This document shows positions 28,415-36,929 of a stretch of DNA of 64,000 nucleotides, piece after piece (the first letter of the stretch is position 1; every line of letters starts with the position of its first letter). Source of the stretch: a bacterium (GTDB lineage: Bacteria; Hinthialibacterota; Hinthialibacteria; H5-UNCL2); contig JABTUV010000001.1 of assembly GCA_015075175.1 (NCBI GenBank), positions 868,001 to 932,000 of the forward strand. Reading direction: 5' to 3'. Under the pieces are notes generated by a model. It searched no databases, had not been told where the DNA came from, and worked only from the letters and a program-made list of their open reading frames with translations. The position numbers were made by a program, and so were the translations under genes.

Positions 28415-28418
28415 AGCC

Positions 28419-28688
28419 ATGAACGACGAAGGCGAACGGGCCGCCGCGCTGGGAATGAAAAAGGAGCGGGTGGAAGTGGTGGTGTTGACCCACCGCTTCC
28501 GCATCGAGGGTACGGCGCATTTCTTCCAGAAGACGCGCGTCAGCGACTTTCTCAACCGCCCCGACGTGGCCTTCATTCCCATGACGGAAGTGGTGCTTTC
28601 GACGCTGGAGGGGCGCGAGCTGTCGCGCCACATGTTCATGTGCGTGAACAAGTCGGAGATCGTGCTGCTCGCTCCGCGGGAGGAGTGA
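28419..28688 (+). CDS. Small conserved protein of unknown function in the rho operon
   Basis: 89 residues starting 4 bp after rho. The visible pattern is THRFRIEGTAHF, RVSDFLNRPDVAFIPMTEV and a C-terminal FMCVNKSEIVLLAP. This resembles small beta-rich proteins with an RxSDxLN core and a terminal hydrophobic strand, perhaps the DUF6812 type, which I recall only loosely. No catalytic motif, membrane helix or signal peptide is seen. Its stop lies 4 bp before the GTG of the exonuclease gene, so rho, this gene and the exonuclease are likely co-transcribed. Function unknown. Confidence 0.7.
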   Translation: MNDEGERAAALGMKKERVEVVVLTHRFRIEGTAHFFQKTRVSDFLNRPDVAFIPMTEVVLSTLEGRELSRHMFMCVNKSEIVLLAPREE

Positions 28689-28692
28689 TCCC

Positions 28693-29994
28693 GTGAGCGA
28701 CCGCCTGCGCGAGCGCCTGCGGAGCCTGGAGGGGCTCCTGGGACTCTCGAAGGGCGCGATCGTGCGCGGGCGCGAGCTGTCCGAGCAGAAGCGCGAGCGA
28801 GCCGCCGCCCAGGCCGACTGGGCACGCTCCCTGGGCGGGCGCGAGCTGGTGCGCGAGGAGGGCGCCTGTCTCCTTTTCGAGCATCGTTTCGGCTGGCAGG
28901 AACGCTGGGGCGACGCGTCCCTGGCGCAATTGTCCGAGATCGCCCTCGATCAACTGCCGCTTCTGGCTTCGTCGGATGTACCCCCGCCCGCCCGGGTGGA
29001 AGAGATCGCCTTCATCGATGTCGAGTCCACCGGCCTTTTCGGCGGCACGGGAACCTACGCCTTCCTGGTCGCGGTCGGAGGCATTGAGCCGGAGGGCCTG
29101 GTGGTCCGACAGTATTTCATGCGCGACTTTCACGAGGAGCCGGCGCAACTGGCGGCTTTGGACGAGGGGCTGTCGCGCTACACGTGTCTGTGCAGTTTCA
29201 ACGGGCGCGCCTTCGACGCGCCGCTGCTGGCCGGCCGCTTCATCACGCAACGCAAGCGCTTTGCGCCCGCGGGCTGGCCGCACTACGACGTGCTCTTTCC
29301 CGCGCGGCGGCTCTGGAGGGCGCGCCTGGGAGATTGCAGCTTGTCCAACCTGGAGGCGGAGGTTTTCGGGTTTCTGCGCGAGGACGATATTCCCGGCGAG
29401 CTGATTCCACGGGTCTATTTTAATTTCGTGCGCGGGCGTGACCTCTCGGATATGAGCCGGGTCGTCCGGCACAACGCGTGCGACGTGGTCACGACGGCCA
29501 TGCTGCTCTCGCACCTGTCGCGGGCGCGCGAGCTGGCCGGGCGGTTGCAGCACGCCGTGGACCTGGCTTCGCTGGCGCGCTGGATGGCCGCGCGCGGGGA
29601 ACTGGAGACGGCGCGGGCGAGCTATCGGCGCGTGCTGGAATGGCCGCGCCTGGAGCGCGGCCTGTGGTGGGAGTGCAGCCGGCAGCTTTCGCTGCTATAC
29701 ACGCGGGCCGCCGCTTGGGATGATGCGCTGGCCCTCTGGCGGGCCATGGCCCGCGCCGGCGCGCGCCTGGACCCCTTTCCCTACGAGGAGCTGGCCAAGT
29801 ACTATGAGCATCGGGCGCGCGAACCCCGGCGCGCCCTGGAGATCGTGGATCGCTTGTTGTCGGCGGTCGCGCTGGCGGCGGAGTTGGGGCGTCCCGGGGA
29901 TTTCGGTCTGGCGGCGCTGGAGCATCGCCGCGCGCGGCTCCTGCGCAAGCTGGCGGGAACCGCGACCGCCGACGATGACCTGTTGGAAGAATAG
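28693..29994 (+). CDS. RNase H-fold exonuclease (YprB-like) with TPR-like C-terminus
   Basis: 433 residues. Residues ~98-280 have the DnaQ-like fold of YprB proteins: FIDVESTGLFGG (DxE motif I), SFNGRAFDAPLL (motif II), YDVLFPARRLWR, the family-specific LGDCSLSNLE, and HNACDVVTTAML (motif III, carrying the conserved last Asp). The C-terminal ~150 residues are helical and TPR-like (ARASYRRVLEWPRLERGLWW). The GTG start has GGGAGGAG 7 bp upstream. The catalytic acidic residues are all present, so nuclease activity is expected; its substrate (DNA or RNA) cannot be read from the sequence. It closes the coaE-rho group. Confidence 0.82.
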   Translation: MSDRLRERLRSLEGLLGLSKGAIVRGRELSEQKRERAAAQADWARSLGGRELVREEGACLLFEHRFGWQERWGDASLAQLSEIALDQLPLLASSDVPPPARVEEIAFIDVESTGLFGGTGTYAFLVAVGGIEPEGLVVRQYFMRDFHEEPAQLAALDEGLSRYTCLCSFNGRAFDAPLLAGRFITQRKRFAPAGWPHYDVLFPARRLWRARLGDCSLSNLEAEVFGFLREDDIPGELIPRVYFNFVRGRDLSDMSRVVRHNACDVVTTAMLLSHLSRARELAGRLQHAVDLASLARWMAARGELETARASYRRVLEWPRLERGLWWECSRQLSLLYTRAAAWDDALALWRAMARAGARLDPFPYEELAKYYEHRAREPRRALEIVDRLLSAVALAAELGRPGDFGLAALEHRRARLLRKLAGTATADDDLLEE

Positions 29995-30010
29995 CCATCC
30001 CTTCAAGGTC

Positions 30011-30117
30011 GTAGCGGCGACAGCTTGTCGCCGGTCGTGTCGGCATCCCGCCGACACCCGGGAGCGCCACGCGCGGCGGCGAGACGCCGCCGAGACCGGC
30101 GACAGGATGTCGCCGTT
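30011..30117. repeat. Palindromic REP-like repeats (GGCGACA...TGTCGCC family)
   Basis: GTAGCGGCGACAGCTTGTCGCCGG at the left end and its inverted partner ACCGGCGACAGGATGTCGCCGTTAC at the right end bracket a GC-rich centre with smaller dyads (GTCGGCATCCCGCCGAC). Same family as 497-546. It creates a false extension of the following gene. Confidence 0.75.
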
Positions 30118-30130
30118 ACGGAGGAGCAGA

Positions 30131-31201
30131 TTGGACGGAACGGCGATTATTCTCACGCATGGACAGTTGTCCACGCTTTACGGCAAGACCGCGCACGGCC
30201 TCTTGCGCGGCACTGATCGATATAAGATTCTGGGCGTGGTGGACGGACACCACGCGGGCCGGGATGCGGGCGAGGTGATGGACGGCCGGCCCCGTGGCGT
30301 GCCCGTGTTCGCCACGCTGGGCGAGGCGTTGACCGTGCTGGACGATCCGCCCGATTATTGCGTGCTGGGGTGCGCGACCTGCGGGGGCAGGTTGCCGCCC
30401 GACCTGCGCGCGCTCATCCTGGAGGCTATCGAGGCGGGCATGTCGATGGTCAACGGCCTGCATCAGACGCTGGAGTCCGATCCCGAGATCGCCGCGGCGG
30501 CGCGGCGCAAGGGCGTGCGTTTGATCGACGTGCGCAAGCCGCCCGCCTATAACGATCTCCACTTCTGGACCGGCGAGATTCTCAAAGTCAGGACGCCGCG
30601 CATCGCGGTGCTCGGAACCGACTGCGGGCTGGGCAAGCGCACGACCGCGCGCATGCTGGTCGCCGCCGCCAACCGCGCCGGCATCCGCTCCGAGATGATC
30701 TGGACCGGCCAGACCGGCTGGATGCAGGGCAGCCGCTTCGGCTTCATGTTGGACGCGATTCCCAATGACTTCGTCTCGGGCGAGATGGAGCACGCGCTCC
30801 TGTCGTGCATCCGAGAGGTGGATCCGGACCTGATCGTGATGGAGGGGCAATCCACGCTGCGCAATCCTTCCGGGCCGTGCGGCTCGGAGTATATTCTCTC
30901 GGGTGGGGCGCGCGGGGTGATCCTGCAGCACGCGCCCGGCCGCAAATACTTCGAGGCGCTGGAGGAACTGCACTTTCCCATCTATCCCATCGAGAGCGAA
31001 GTCGAGCTTCTGCGGGCGTTCGGCGCGCGCACGCTGGCGGTCACGCTCAACGGGCAGAACCTGTCGCCGGAGGAGCTGATCGACGCGCAGAAGCGGCTCG
31101 CCGATCAGTTGCGGCTGCCCGTGGTGCGACCCCTGGAGGAGGGCGTCGACTCGCTCCTGCCGGTCGTCCGCGCCTACATGGCCGAGGAGCGCGCGCGGTG
31201 A
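30131..31201 (+). CDS. DUF1611 P-loop protein (DgcN-like)
   Basis: 356 residues, with a Rossmann-like N-terminal domain and a C-terminal P-loop domain. Marks: YKILGVVDGHHAGRDAGE, DYCVLGCATCGGRLP, VRKPPAYNDLHFWTGE, the P-loop VLGTDCGLGKRTTARML, and LIVMEGQSTLRNPSG. Homologues next to dipeptide epimerases have been reported as DgcN, which acts on D-glutamate with DgcA; earlier annotation was simply DUF1611. I chose TTG 30131 because GGAGGAG ends 4 bp upstream; further upstream the frame is repeat sequence. The stop overlaps the GTG of the epimerase (GTGA). Confidence 0.85.
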   Translation: MDGTAIILTHGQLSTLYGKTAHGLLRGTDRYKILGVVDGHHAGRDAGEVMDGRPRGVPVFATLGEALTVLDDPPDYCVLGCATCGGRLPPDLRALILEAIEAGMSMVNGLHQTLESDPEIAAAARRKGVRLIDVRKPPAYNDLHFWTGEILKVRTPRIAVLGTDCGLGKRTTARMLVAAANRAGIRSEMIWTGQTGWMQGSRFGFMLDAIPNDFVSGEMEHALLSCIREVDPDLIVMEGQSTLRNPSGPCGSEYILSGGARGVILQHAPGRKYFEALEELHFPIYPIESEVELLRAFGARTLAVTLNGQNLSPEELIDAQKRLADQLRLPVVRPLEEGVDSLLPVVRAYMAEERAR

Positions 31202-32268
31202 AGATCAGCTCCTTCTCCGCTTGGCCGGTGGCCTGCCCGCTGACGCGGCCTTACACCATCGCCTTTCACACGTTTGACTCGGTTCAGATGATGGTCGTGC
31301 GCCTTTCCGACGACGAGGGACGCGTGGGCGTGGGGACGGCCACGCCCGTCGAGGAGATTACCGGCGAATCATTTGCGGCGTGCCGGGACGCGCTGAGTTA
31401 CGATCGGCTGGCGTGGCTTCTGGGGCGGGACGTGCGGCGCCTTCCGGCGCTGTGCCGGCAGTTGAGGGAGCGCCTTCCCCACAACCCGGCGGCGCGGGCG
31501 GCCGTGGACATCGCGCTGCACGATCTCTGGGCGCAGGCGCTGGGCGTGCCGCTGGTCGAGGCGCTTGGGCGCGCCCACCACTCCCTGCCGACTTCCGTCA
31601 CCATCGGCATCAAGCCCGCCGACGAGGCCCTGGCGGAGGCGGACGAGTACCTGGGGCGCGGCTTCCGCATCCTCAAGGTGAAAGCGGGCCAGTCGCTGGA
31701 CGAAGACCTGGAACGTCTCGCCCGGCTGCGCGACCACGTGGGACGTGAGATCGTGATTCGCGTGGACCCAAACCAGGGTTACACGTCGGAGGAAGTTCTG
31801 CGCTTTGTCGAACGCACGGCGAAGTTGGAGATCGAGTTCCTGGAGCAACCCATGCTTGCCGGCGATCTGGAGGGCCTCTGCGCGCTGCCCGACGCGGTGC
31901 GGCGCCGCATCGCCGCCGACGAGAGCCTTCTGGACGAATCCGACGGCTTGCGCCTCCTGTCACCCACTCCGGCCTGCGGCATCTGGAACATCAAGCTGAT
32001 GAAGTGCGGCGGCGTCTTTCCCGCCGGACGTATCGCCGCGCTGGCCGAGCTGGGAGGCATCGAGCTGATGTGGGGTTGCATGGACGAGAGCATCGCCAGT
32101 ATCACGGCGGCGCTCTCGGTCGCCCTGGCCAGTCCGGCTACGCGCTATCTCGATCTGGACGGCAGCTTCGATCTGGCCGGCGACGTGGTCGAGGGCGGGT
32201 TCATTCTGGAAAACGGTTGTTTGCGCGCGCCGGATTCGCCGGGATTGGGAGTGCGCCTCCTGGAGTAA
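31198..32268 (+). CDS. Dipeptide epimerase of the enolase superfamily (DgcA-like)
   Basis: 356 residues with the enolase-superfamily barrel. Catalytic Lys pair ILKVKAG, metal ligands RVDPNQGY (Asp), EFLEQP (Glu) and ADES (Asp), the second Lys in IKLMKCGG, and GCMDES, which in this subgroup holds the substrate dipeptide or N-acyl amino acid. The family inverts L-Ala-D/L-Glu type dipeptides from peptidoglycan; partnered with a DUF1611 protein it has been linked to D-glutamate use. GTG 31198 overlaps the upstream stop by 4 bp. Exact substrate is inferred. Confidence 0.88.
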   Translation: MKISSFSAWPVACPLTRPYTIAFHTFDSVQMMVVRLSDDEGRVGVGTATPVEEITGESFAACRDALSYDRLAWLLGRDVRRLPALCRQLRERLPHNPAARAAVDIALHDLWAQALGVPLVEALGRAHHSLPTSVTIGIKPADEALAEADEYLGRGFRILKVKAGQSLDEDLERLARLRDHVGREIVIRVDPNQGYTSEEVLRFVERTAKLEIEFLEQPMLAGDLEGLCALPDAVRRRIAADESLLDESDGLRLLSPTPACGIWNIKLMKCGGVFPAGRIAALAELGGIELMWGCMDESIASITAALSVALASPATRYLDLDGSFDLAGDVVEGGFILENGCLRAPDSPGLGVRLLE

Positions 32269-32622
32269 ATGATGTCCGTCACGGCGTATCCGCCGCGGGA
32301 GCGACCGCTGCTGGTCTACGACGGAGAGTGCTCGTTCTGCCGGCGCTGGGCGGCGCGCTGGCAGCGGTGGACGGGGGAGCGCATCGCCTATGAGCCCTTC
32401 CAGTCCGCCGCCGCCCGCTTTCCCGACATTCCCATCGAGCACTTCCAGCGCTCCGTGCACCTGATCCAACCGGACGGCGCCGTGTATTCCGGCGCGGCGG
32501 CGGTGTATGCCCTCTGCGCGACGCGGCCGCGCTGGGCCTGGCTCCTCTGGGCCTATCGGCGCGTGCCGGGCTTTGCTCGCGTGAGCGAGTGGGCCTACCG
32601 GGAGATCGCGGCGCACCGGTGA
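32269..32622 (+). CDS. DCC family thiol-disulfide oxidoreductase-like protein
   Basis: 117 residues of the DUF393/DCC1 family. The defining motif is YDGECSFCRRWAARW near the N-terminus (DxxCxxC), followed by FQSAAARFPDIP, VHLIQPDGAVYSGAAAV and a C-terminal WAYRRVPG. Thiol-redox function is proposed for the family but no substrate is established. The ATG (a second lies in frame 3 bp later) directly follows the epimerase stop, so it is the third gene of that operon. Confidence 0.85.
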   Translation: MMSVTAYPPRERPLLVYDGECSFCRRWAARWQRWTGERIAYEPFQSAAARFPDIPIEHFQRSVHLIQPDGAVYSGAAAVYALCATRPRWAWLLWAYRRVPGFARVSEWAYREIAAHR

Positions 32623-32635
32623 GGGGGAAGGGGAC

Positions 32636-33355
32636 CTATCGGACCTCTCGGACGTCGGAGTCTTGGGCGCGTTCGGGGTTGAGATCGATCATGGACATGT
32701 CGTTGAGATAGCGAGTCGAGTGGACTTCGCGCAGGTTGTTGATGCGCTTGAGGATGTCGCGGATGCGCATCGACTCGCGGTAGATGGTCTCCAGCTTGCG
32801 CCGGCTGCCCTCGGGAAGGTCTTTCACTTCCATCATCAGGAGTTCGGTGTTGCCGAGGATGGCGGCGAGGGGATTATTGATCTCGTGGTTGAGGGTGATC
32901 ATCATTTCGCCCACGGTCGCCTTTTTCTGCGCTTGCACCAGTTCGCGTTGCAGGTTGCGGATGGTCAGGAGCGAGCGCACCCGCGCCATCACCTCCTCGC
33001 GCTGGAAGGGCTTGACGATGTAGTCGTGGGCGCCGCTCTCCAATCCGCGAATCTTGCTCTCCAGCTCGCGCCGGGCCGTGAGCATGATGATGGGCAGGCT
33101 TTCCCGTCCGGGCATGGCGTGGATGCGCCGGCAGGTTTCGTAGCCGTCGATGCCGGGCATCATCACGTCCAGCAGCACGAGGTCGGGCGCCTCACCGTCC
33201 TCCAGGCGCTTGAGCGCCTCCTCGCCCGAGAAGCAGGTCGTGACCCGGTAACCTGCGGACTCCAGGAGGACCTTCAGGAGGTAGACGTTGTCCTCGATGT
33301 CGTCCACGACCATGATGGCGTCGCTGTTCTCAGAAGGAGGGGATTTGTCGGCCAC
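32636..33355 (-). CDS. Response regulator receiver fused to a histidine-kinase dimerisation domain, no ATPase domain
   Basis: 239 residues. Receiver domain with acidic pair VVDDIED, phospho-acceptor LLDVMMPGIDG and Lys in DYIVKPF. A DHp/HisKA helix follows with the H-box ATVGEMMITLNHEINNPLAA (His in LNHEINNP). The second DHp helix is followed by ~20 residues and the stop; no N, G1 or G2 boxes of a HATPase domain exist. The stop is clean, with repeats after it. It could act as a phosphorelay acceptor or a dimerising output module. GTG 33355 is chosen over GTG 33379 because GAGG lies 7 bp before it and the promoter at 33391-33419 would start transcription near 33384. Confidence 0.82.
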   Translation of the reverse strand: MADKSPPSENSDAIMVVDDIEDNVYLLKVLLESAGYRVTTCFSGEEALKRLEDGEAPDLVLLDVMMPGIDGYETCRRIHAMPGRESLPIIMLTARRELESKIRGLESGAHDYIVKPFQREEVMARVRSLLTIRNLQRELVQAQKKATVGEMMITLNHEINNPLAAILGNTELLMMEVKDLPEGSRRKLETIYRESMRIRDILKRINNLREVHSTRYLNDMSMIDLNPERAQDSDVREVR

Positions 33356-33390
33356 GGTCGGACCTCGCTGTCGAGACACAATAATAGAAA

Positions 33391-33419
33391 ATTCTATCTT
33401 TTGCTGACAAAAGTGTCAA
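33391..33419 (-). promoter_or_regulatory. Promoter TTGACA-N17-TAGAAT on the minus strand
   Basis: Reading the minus strand, TTGACA occupies 33419-33414, a 17-bp spacer containing the dyad CTTTTGTC-AGCAAAAG follows, and TAGAAT occupies 33396-33391. It drives the receiver-DHp gene with a ~29-base leader. Confidence 0.7.
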
Positions 33420-33427
33420 CAAGCGAG

Positions 33428-34924
33428 TCAGTCGATCGGCTCAAAGTCGCATATAAACCCTATCAGGGTACGCACGGCTCGCCCATCTGCGCCCTTCAGG
33501 TCGCCTTCTGAGAAACAAGCTGCGGCAATATCCAAGTGCGCCCACGGGCGGTTGTCCACGAAGCGGGAGAGGAACGTGGCCGCCGTGCAGCAGCCTCCCC
33601 AGCGGCCGGCGGCGTGCTTGACGTCGGCGATCTCGCTTTTCAGGAGCTCCATCATTTGCGGCGTGGTAGGCATGCGCCAGAGCCCCTCCCCCTCGGCCTG
33701 GGCGGAGGCGAGCAGCTGCTCCGCCAGCGGTTGCCGGTTGGAAAAAAGGCCCGTGATCTGCGTGCCCAAGGCGACCACGACTGAACCCGTCAGCGTCGCC
33801 AGGTCGACGATGGCGGCCGGCTTGTAGCGGCTGGCCAAGTAGAGATTGTCGGCCAGGACCAGCCGGCCTTCCGCGTCGGTGTTGACGACCTCGATGGTCT
33901 GACCGGACATGCTGCGCAAGACGTCTCCCGGCCGGTAGGCGCCGCCGTCGGGCATGTTCTCGGCCATGGCGCAGATGCCGATGACGTTGCGTTTGATCCC
34001 CAAGTCGGCCAACGCCTGCATGGCTCCCAGGACCGAGGCCGCGCCGCACATGTCGAACTTCATCAGGTCCATCTTGTCGGCGTTCTTGATGCAGAGGCCG
34101 CCCGAGTCGAAGGTCAGGCCCTTGCCCACGAGGCAAATGGGAGCGTCTCGCTTTTTTCCGCCGGAGTAGGTCATGATCACGACGCGCGGCTCGTTCTTGC
34201 TGCCCTGGCCGACGGCGAGGTGGGCGTTCATGCCGCGCTTTTTCATCTCCGCGGGCAGGAGCACCTCGCACTTGAGGCGGCGTTTCCGGCACATGGTCCG
34301 GGCGACCTCGGCGAAGCGGGCAGGCGTCATCTCCATGCCGGGGGTATTGGCCACGTCGCGGGTGAGGGAGACGGCCTGGGCCAGTTTCTCCTCGCGCTCG
34401 GCGAGCGCGCGGAAGGCGGCCAGGTCGGCCTTGGGGGGGACGAGCAGCGTCAGCATGGTCGGGCCTTTGCGGGTCGCCGCTTCGCCCGTCTTGTAATCCA
34501 GAAACTGGTAGAGCCGCAGGGCGATGCCGGAGAGAGCGGCGCCGGTCGCGGCCGGGTCGTCATCACCCAATCCAGTGGGAACGACAAGCGCAGCGGTCTT
34601 GGTTTGGCCGGAGAGGAGCGACGCCGACGCCGAGACGAAGCTCTCGCGCAGCCCCTCGACGGTCTGTTCCTCGCGCTTGCCCACGCCGACCAGAATGAGC
34701 CGGCGCGCCGGGATGCGCCCCAGCGTGTAGAGTACCTTGTGGGTCTTCTTCTTGCCCTCGAAGTCGCCGAAGCCGTAGAGATCGGCAATCATGCCGCCCA
34801 GCTTGCGGTCCAAGGCGGCCAGCGGCCTGGGGGGTTCCTTGCCTTCGGGGACGGCCCAGAGAAGGGCGTCGGTTCTCGTCTCTTCGGGCAGTGACGACTT
34901 GGCGGTGATGGTCAGTTCGAGCAT
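33428..34924 (-). CDS. pepA: Leucyl aminopeptidase (M17 family)
   Basis: 498 residues, cytosolic hexameric di-zinc peptidase that removes N-terminal amino acids. The C-terminal catalytic domain shows VGKGLTFDSGGLCIK (Lys and first Asp), MKFDMCGAASVLG, and NTDAEGRLVLADNL with the catalytic Arg and two metal ligands; TLTGSVVVALGTQITGLFSN follows. The N-terminal domain contains LYTLGRIPARRLILVGVG. Start ATG at 34924 has AAGGAAGG just upstream; the frame is open a further 26 codons without family similarity. It is monocistronic or read with the receiver-DHp gene. Confidence 0.95.
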   Translation of the reverse strand: MLELTITAKSSLPEETRTDALLWAVPEGKEPPRPLAALDRKLGGMIADLYGFGDFEGKKKTHKVLYTLGRIPARRLILVGVGKREEQTVEGLRESFVSASASLLSGQTKTAALVVPTGLGDDDPAATGAALSGIALRLYQFLDYKTGEAATRKGPTMLTLLVPPKADLAAFRALAEREEKLAQAVSLTRDVANTPGMEMTPARFAEVARTMCRKRRLKCEVLLPAEMKKRGMNAHLAVGQGSKNEPRVVIMTYSGGKKRDAPICLVGKGLTFDSGGLCIKNADKMDLMKFDMCGAASVLGAMQALADLGIKRNVIGICAMAENMPDGGAYRPGDVLRSMSGQTIEVVNTDAEGRLVLADNLYLASRYKPAAIVDLATLTGSVVVALGTQITGLFSNRQPLAEQLLASAQAEGEGLWRMPTTPQMMELLKSEIADVKHAAGRWGGCCTAATFLSRFVDNRPWAHLDIAAACFSEGDLKGADGRAVRTLIGFICDFEPID

Positions 34925-35002
34925 GGTTCCTTCCTTGTCGATGAATCGGCATTTCGCATGTCGCCGCGGCGTGAGAGGCAGCAGGCGCAGCACGCTGCGC
35001 AA

Positions 35003-35932
35003 CTACGGGCGCGGGAGCAGCCGTCCGCGATGCGCCAAGAGCCGCCGCAGATGCCGACGGCGACCTCTCAAGATAGCCGGCAACTCCAGCACTGTCGAGA
35101 GGTAAGCCAGCGCCAAGGGACCATATTGTCGAACCTGGCGCGCACCCGCGATCCACCGCAGTTCCATGACGAGCAGCCGCAGCCACTCGCCCCTCGGTCG
35201 ATTGCGCAACACAAAGCGCAGTCGGTTGCGATGAAAGCGATAAAAGTAGCGGGCGGAAAACGGCCTGCTGGTGCGCATTCCGTGATGATAGACGACCGCC
35301 CGCGGTTCATACACCACGCGCCCCCCGACTTGTTGCACCGCGTGGCAGAACTCGGTCTCCTCGAAGTAGAGCGGAAAGTAGCTCTCCTCCAGCAGGCCCA
35401 CCAGCTTGAAGATGCTCCGCCGGACGGCGAAGGCGGCGCCGGTGACGTAACCCACGTCCAGCGGCTCGTCGAATTGGCCGCGGTCCGGCTCGCCGTGGCC
35501 GCGATGCGTACAGATGCCGTTTTCGGAGACGAAGCCTCCCGCGTGCTGCAGCGTCTTTTTGTCCATGTCGAGAATCTTGCAGCCCACGACACAGATGCGC
35601 GGGTCGGAGGCGAAGCGCTCGATGATGGCGTCGATCCAGTCGGGCTCCACTTCGGTGTCGTCGTTGAGCAGGATGACGAACTCGCCGTGAGAGGCGGCGA
35701 TGCCGCGGTTGTTGCCGGCGGCGAAACCCAGATTGCGCGGCAGCGTGATCTTGATGATGTTCTCCGGAAGACGCTCCATGAGCGCCTTCATGGCGGGGCC
35801 GGAGCCGTTGTCCACGAGGATGATTTCCTTATAGGGATAGGTGGACGCGGCCAGGCTCGCCAGCGTCTGTTCGACGAACCGCTCTCCGTCCAGGGAGCAG
35901 ATGACGATGGAGACAAGTGGGGCCTCAGGCAC
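35003..35932 (-). CDS. Family 2 glycosyltransferase
   Basis: 309 residues, GT-A fold: VSIVICSLDGERFVEQTL, IILVDNGSG, RNLGFAAGNNRGI, the DxD region LLNDDTEVEPDW, then YVTGAAFAVRRSIF and FEETEFCHAVQQVGG. The C-terminus has basic helices rather than true membrane spans (FHRNRLRFVLRNRP). Rhamnosyl/galactofuranosyl-type enzymes of polysaccharide assembly share this layout; donor and acceptor are unknown. GTG 35932 overlaps the upstream glycosyltransferase stop by 8 bp, so both are made from one message. Confidence 0.88.
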   Translation of the reverse strand: MPEAPLVSIVICSLDGERFVEQTLASLAASTYPYKEIILVDNGSGPAMKALMERLPENIIKITLPRNLGFAAGNNRGIAASHGEFVILLNDDTEVEPDWIDAIIERFASDPRICVVGCKILDMDKKTLQHAGGFVSENGICTHRGHGEPDRGQFDEPLDVGYVTGAAFAVRRSIFKLVGLLEESYFPLYFEETEFCHAVQQVGGRVVYEPRAVVYHHGMRTSRPFSARYFYRFHRNRLRFVLRNRPRGEWLRLLVMELRWIAGARQVRQYGPLALAYLSTVLELPAILRGRRRHLRRLLAHRGRLLPRP

Positions 35933-36929
35933 GGGGAGCCTCCGCCGCGCGGGCGCGACGGTACTCTTCCGCCAGGGCGCGGATGCCGGAGCTGATGATG
36001 CGGTGCAGGTAGGATTGGTAAAAGGCCTGCTCACGTACGCGATAGGGCCCCCGCGCGCGTAGGAACAGCAACCACGGCAGGCGCGCCAGCGTGGTGAGAT
36101 ACGCGGCCAGGACCGGCCAGAAGCGATAGGTCGAAAACATGCCGGCCACGCGCAAGTAATAGAACTCCTCGTTTAGCCAGCGTCCCAAGAGGTGCGAAAG
36201 CGGGAAGTTGAGCGCGCTCCAGCGCAGACGCGCGCGATGCAGGCGGTAAAGATAAAGACAGCTCTCGCGCACGCTGCCCACCGACTCGTGATGCACACCG
36301 CGGGCGGCGGGGACGAGCAGGGTCGAGAGGCCGCGACGCGCAAGGTGCGCGGCCAGTTGCACGTCCTCGCCATAGAGGGGATAGCCCTGGTCCAGTCCGC
36401 CCAACGCACGCAACACGTCGGCTCGCACGGCCAGCGCGGCGCCCGTGGCGTAATCGACGACCCGCTCTTCACCGGCGACGGCGGGCAGCGCGCGCTCGTG
36501 GGAGGTGAGGCCGTTGGCGAAAATCCGCCCGCCCGCGTGTTGGATCGACCCGTCGGGATAGAAGAGCAGGGAACCGGCCGCCCCCGCGCCGGGATGCCGG
36601 CGCAAGGCGCCCACCAGTTGCGCCAGCCAGTCGCGCTCCATCTCGGTGTCGGGATTGAGGAGAACCACGACTTCCTCGCGGCACTTTTTGAGCGCGCGAT
36701 TGACGGCGCGGGGAAAGCCCAGGTTGGTTCCGGCGTAGTCCACGGCGATCCGCGAGGCGTAAGGCTCCAGCGCGCGCCGCGTGTCGTCGGTCGAGCCGTT
36801 GTCGACCACGTGGATGGCGACGGGAGCGGGATAATCCTGGGCGAGGAGACTCTCCAGGCAGGCGGGCAGATAACGCGCAGAGTTGTAGGCGACCACGATG
36901 ACGCGCACCGGCGGCGGCCAGGTCGTCAT
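35925..36929 (-). CDS. Family 2 glycosyltransferase
   Basis: 334 residues, paralogue of the next gene downstream: VRVIVVAYNSARYLPACL, HVVDNGSTDDTRRAL, TNLGFPRAVNRALK, LLNPDTEMERDWL (DxD position), YATGAALAVRADVLRALGGL and YGEDVQLAAHL. The C-terminal part has amphipathic helices and one possible membrane segment (FWPVLAAYLTTLARLPWLLF). ATG 36929 overlaps the stop of the Gfo/Idh oxidoreductase (ATGA). Together they look like a small surface-glycan cassette; specificity cannot be read. Confidence 0.88.
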   Translation of the reverse strand: MTTWPPPVRVIVVAYNSARYLPACLESLLAQDYPAPVAIHVVDNGSTDDTRRALEPYASRIAVDYAGTNLGFPRAVNRALKKCREEVVVLLNPDTEMERDWLAQLVGALRRHPGAGAAGSLLFYPDGSIQHAGGRIFANGLTSHERALPAVAGEERVVDYATGAALAVRADVLRALGGLDQGYPLYGEDVQLAAHLARRGLSTLLVPAARGVHHESVGSVRESCLYLYRLHRARLRWSALNFPLSHLLGRWLNEEFYYLRVAGMFSTYRFWPVLAAYLTTLARLPWLLFLRARGPYRVREQAFYQSYLHRIISSGIRALAEEYRRARAAEAPRA

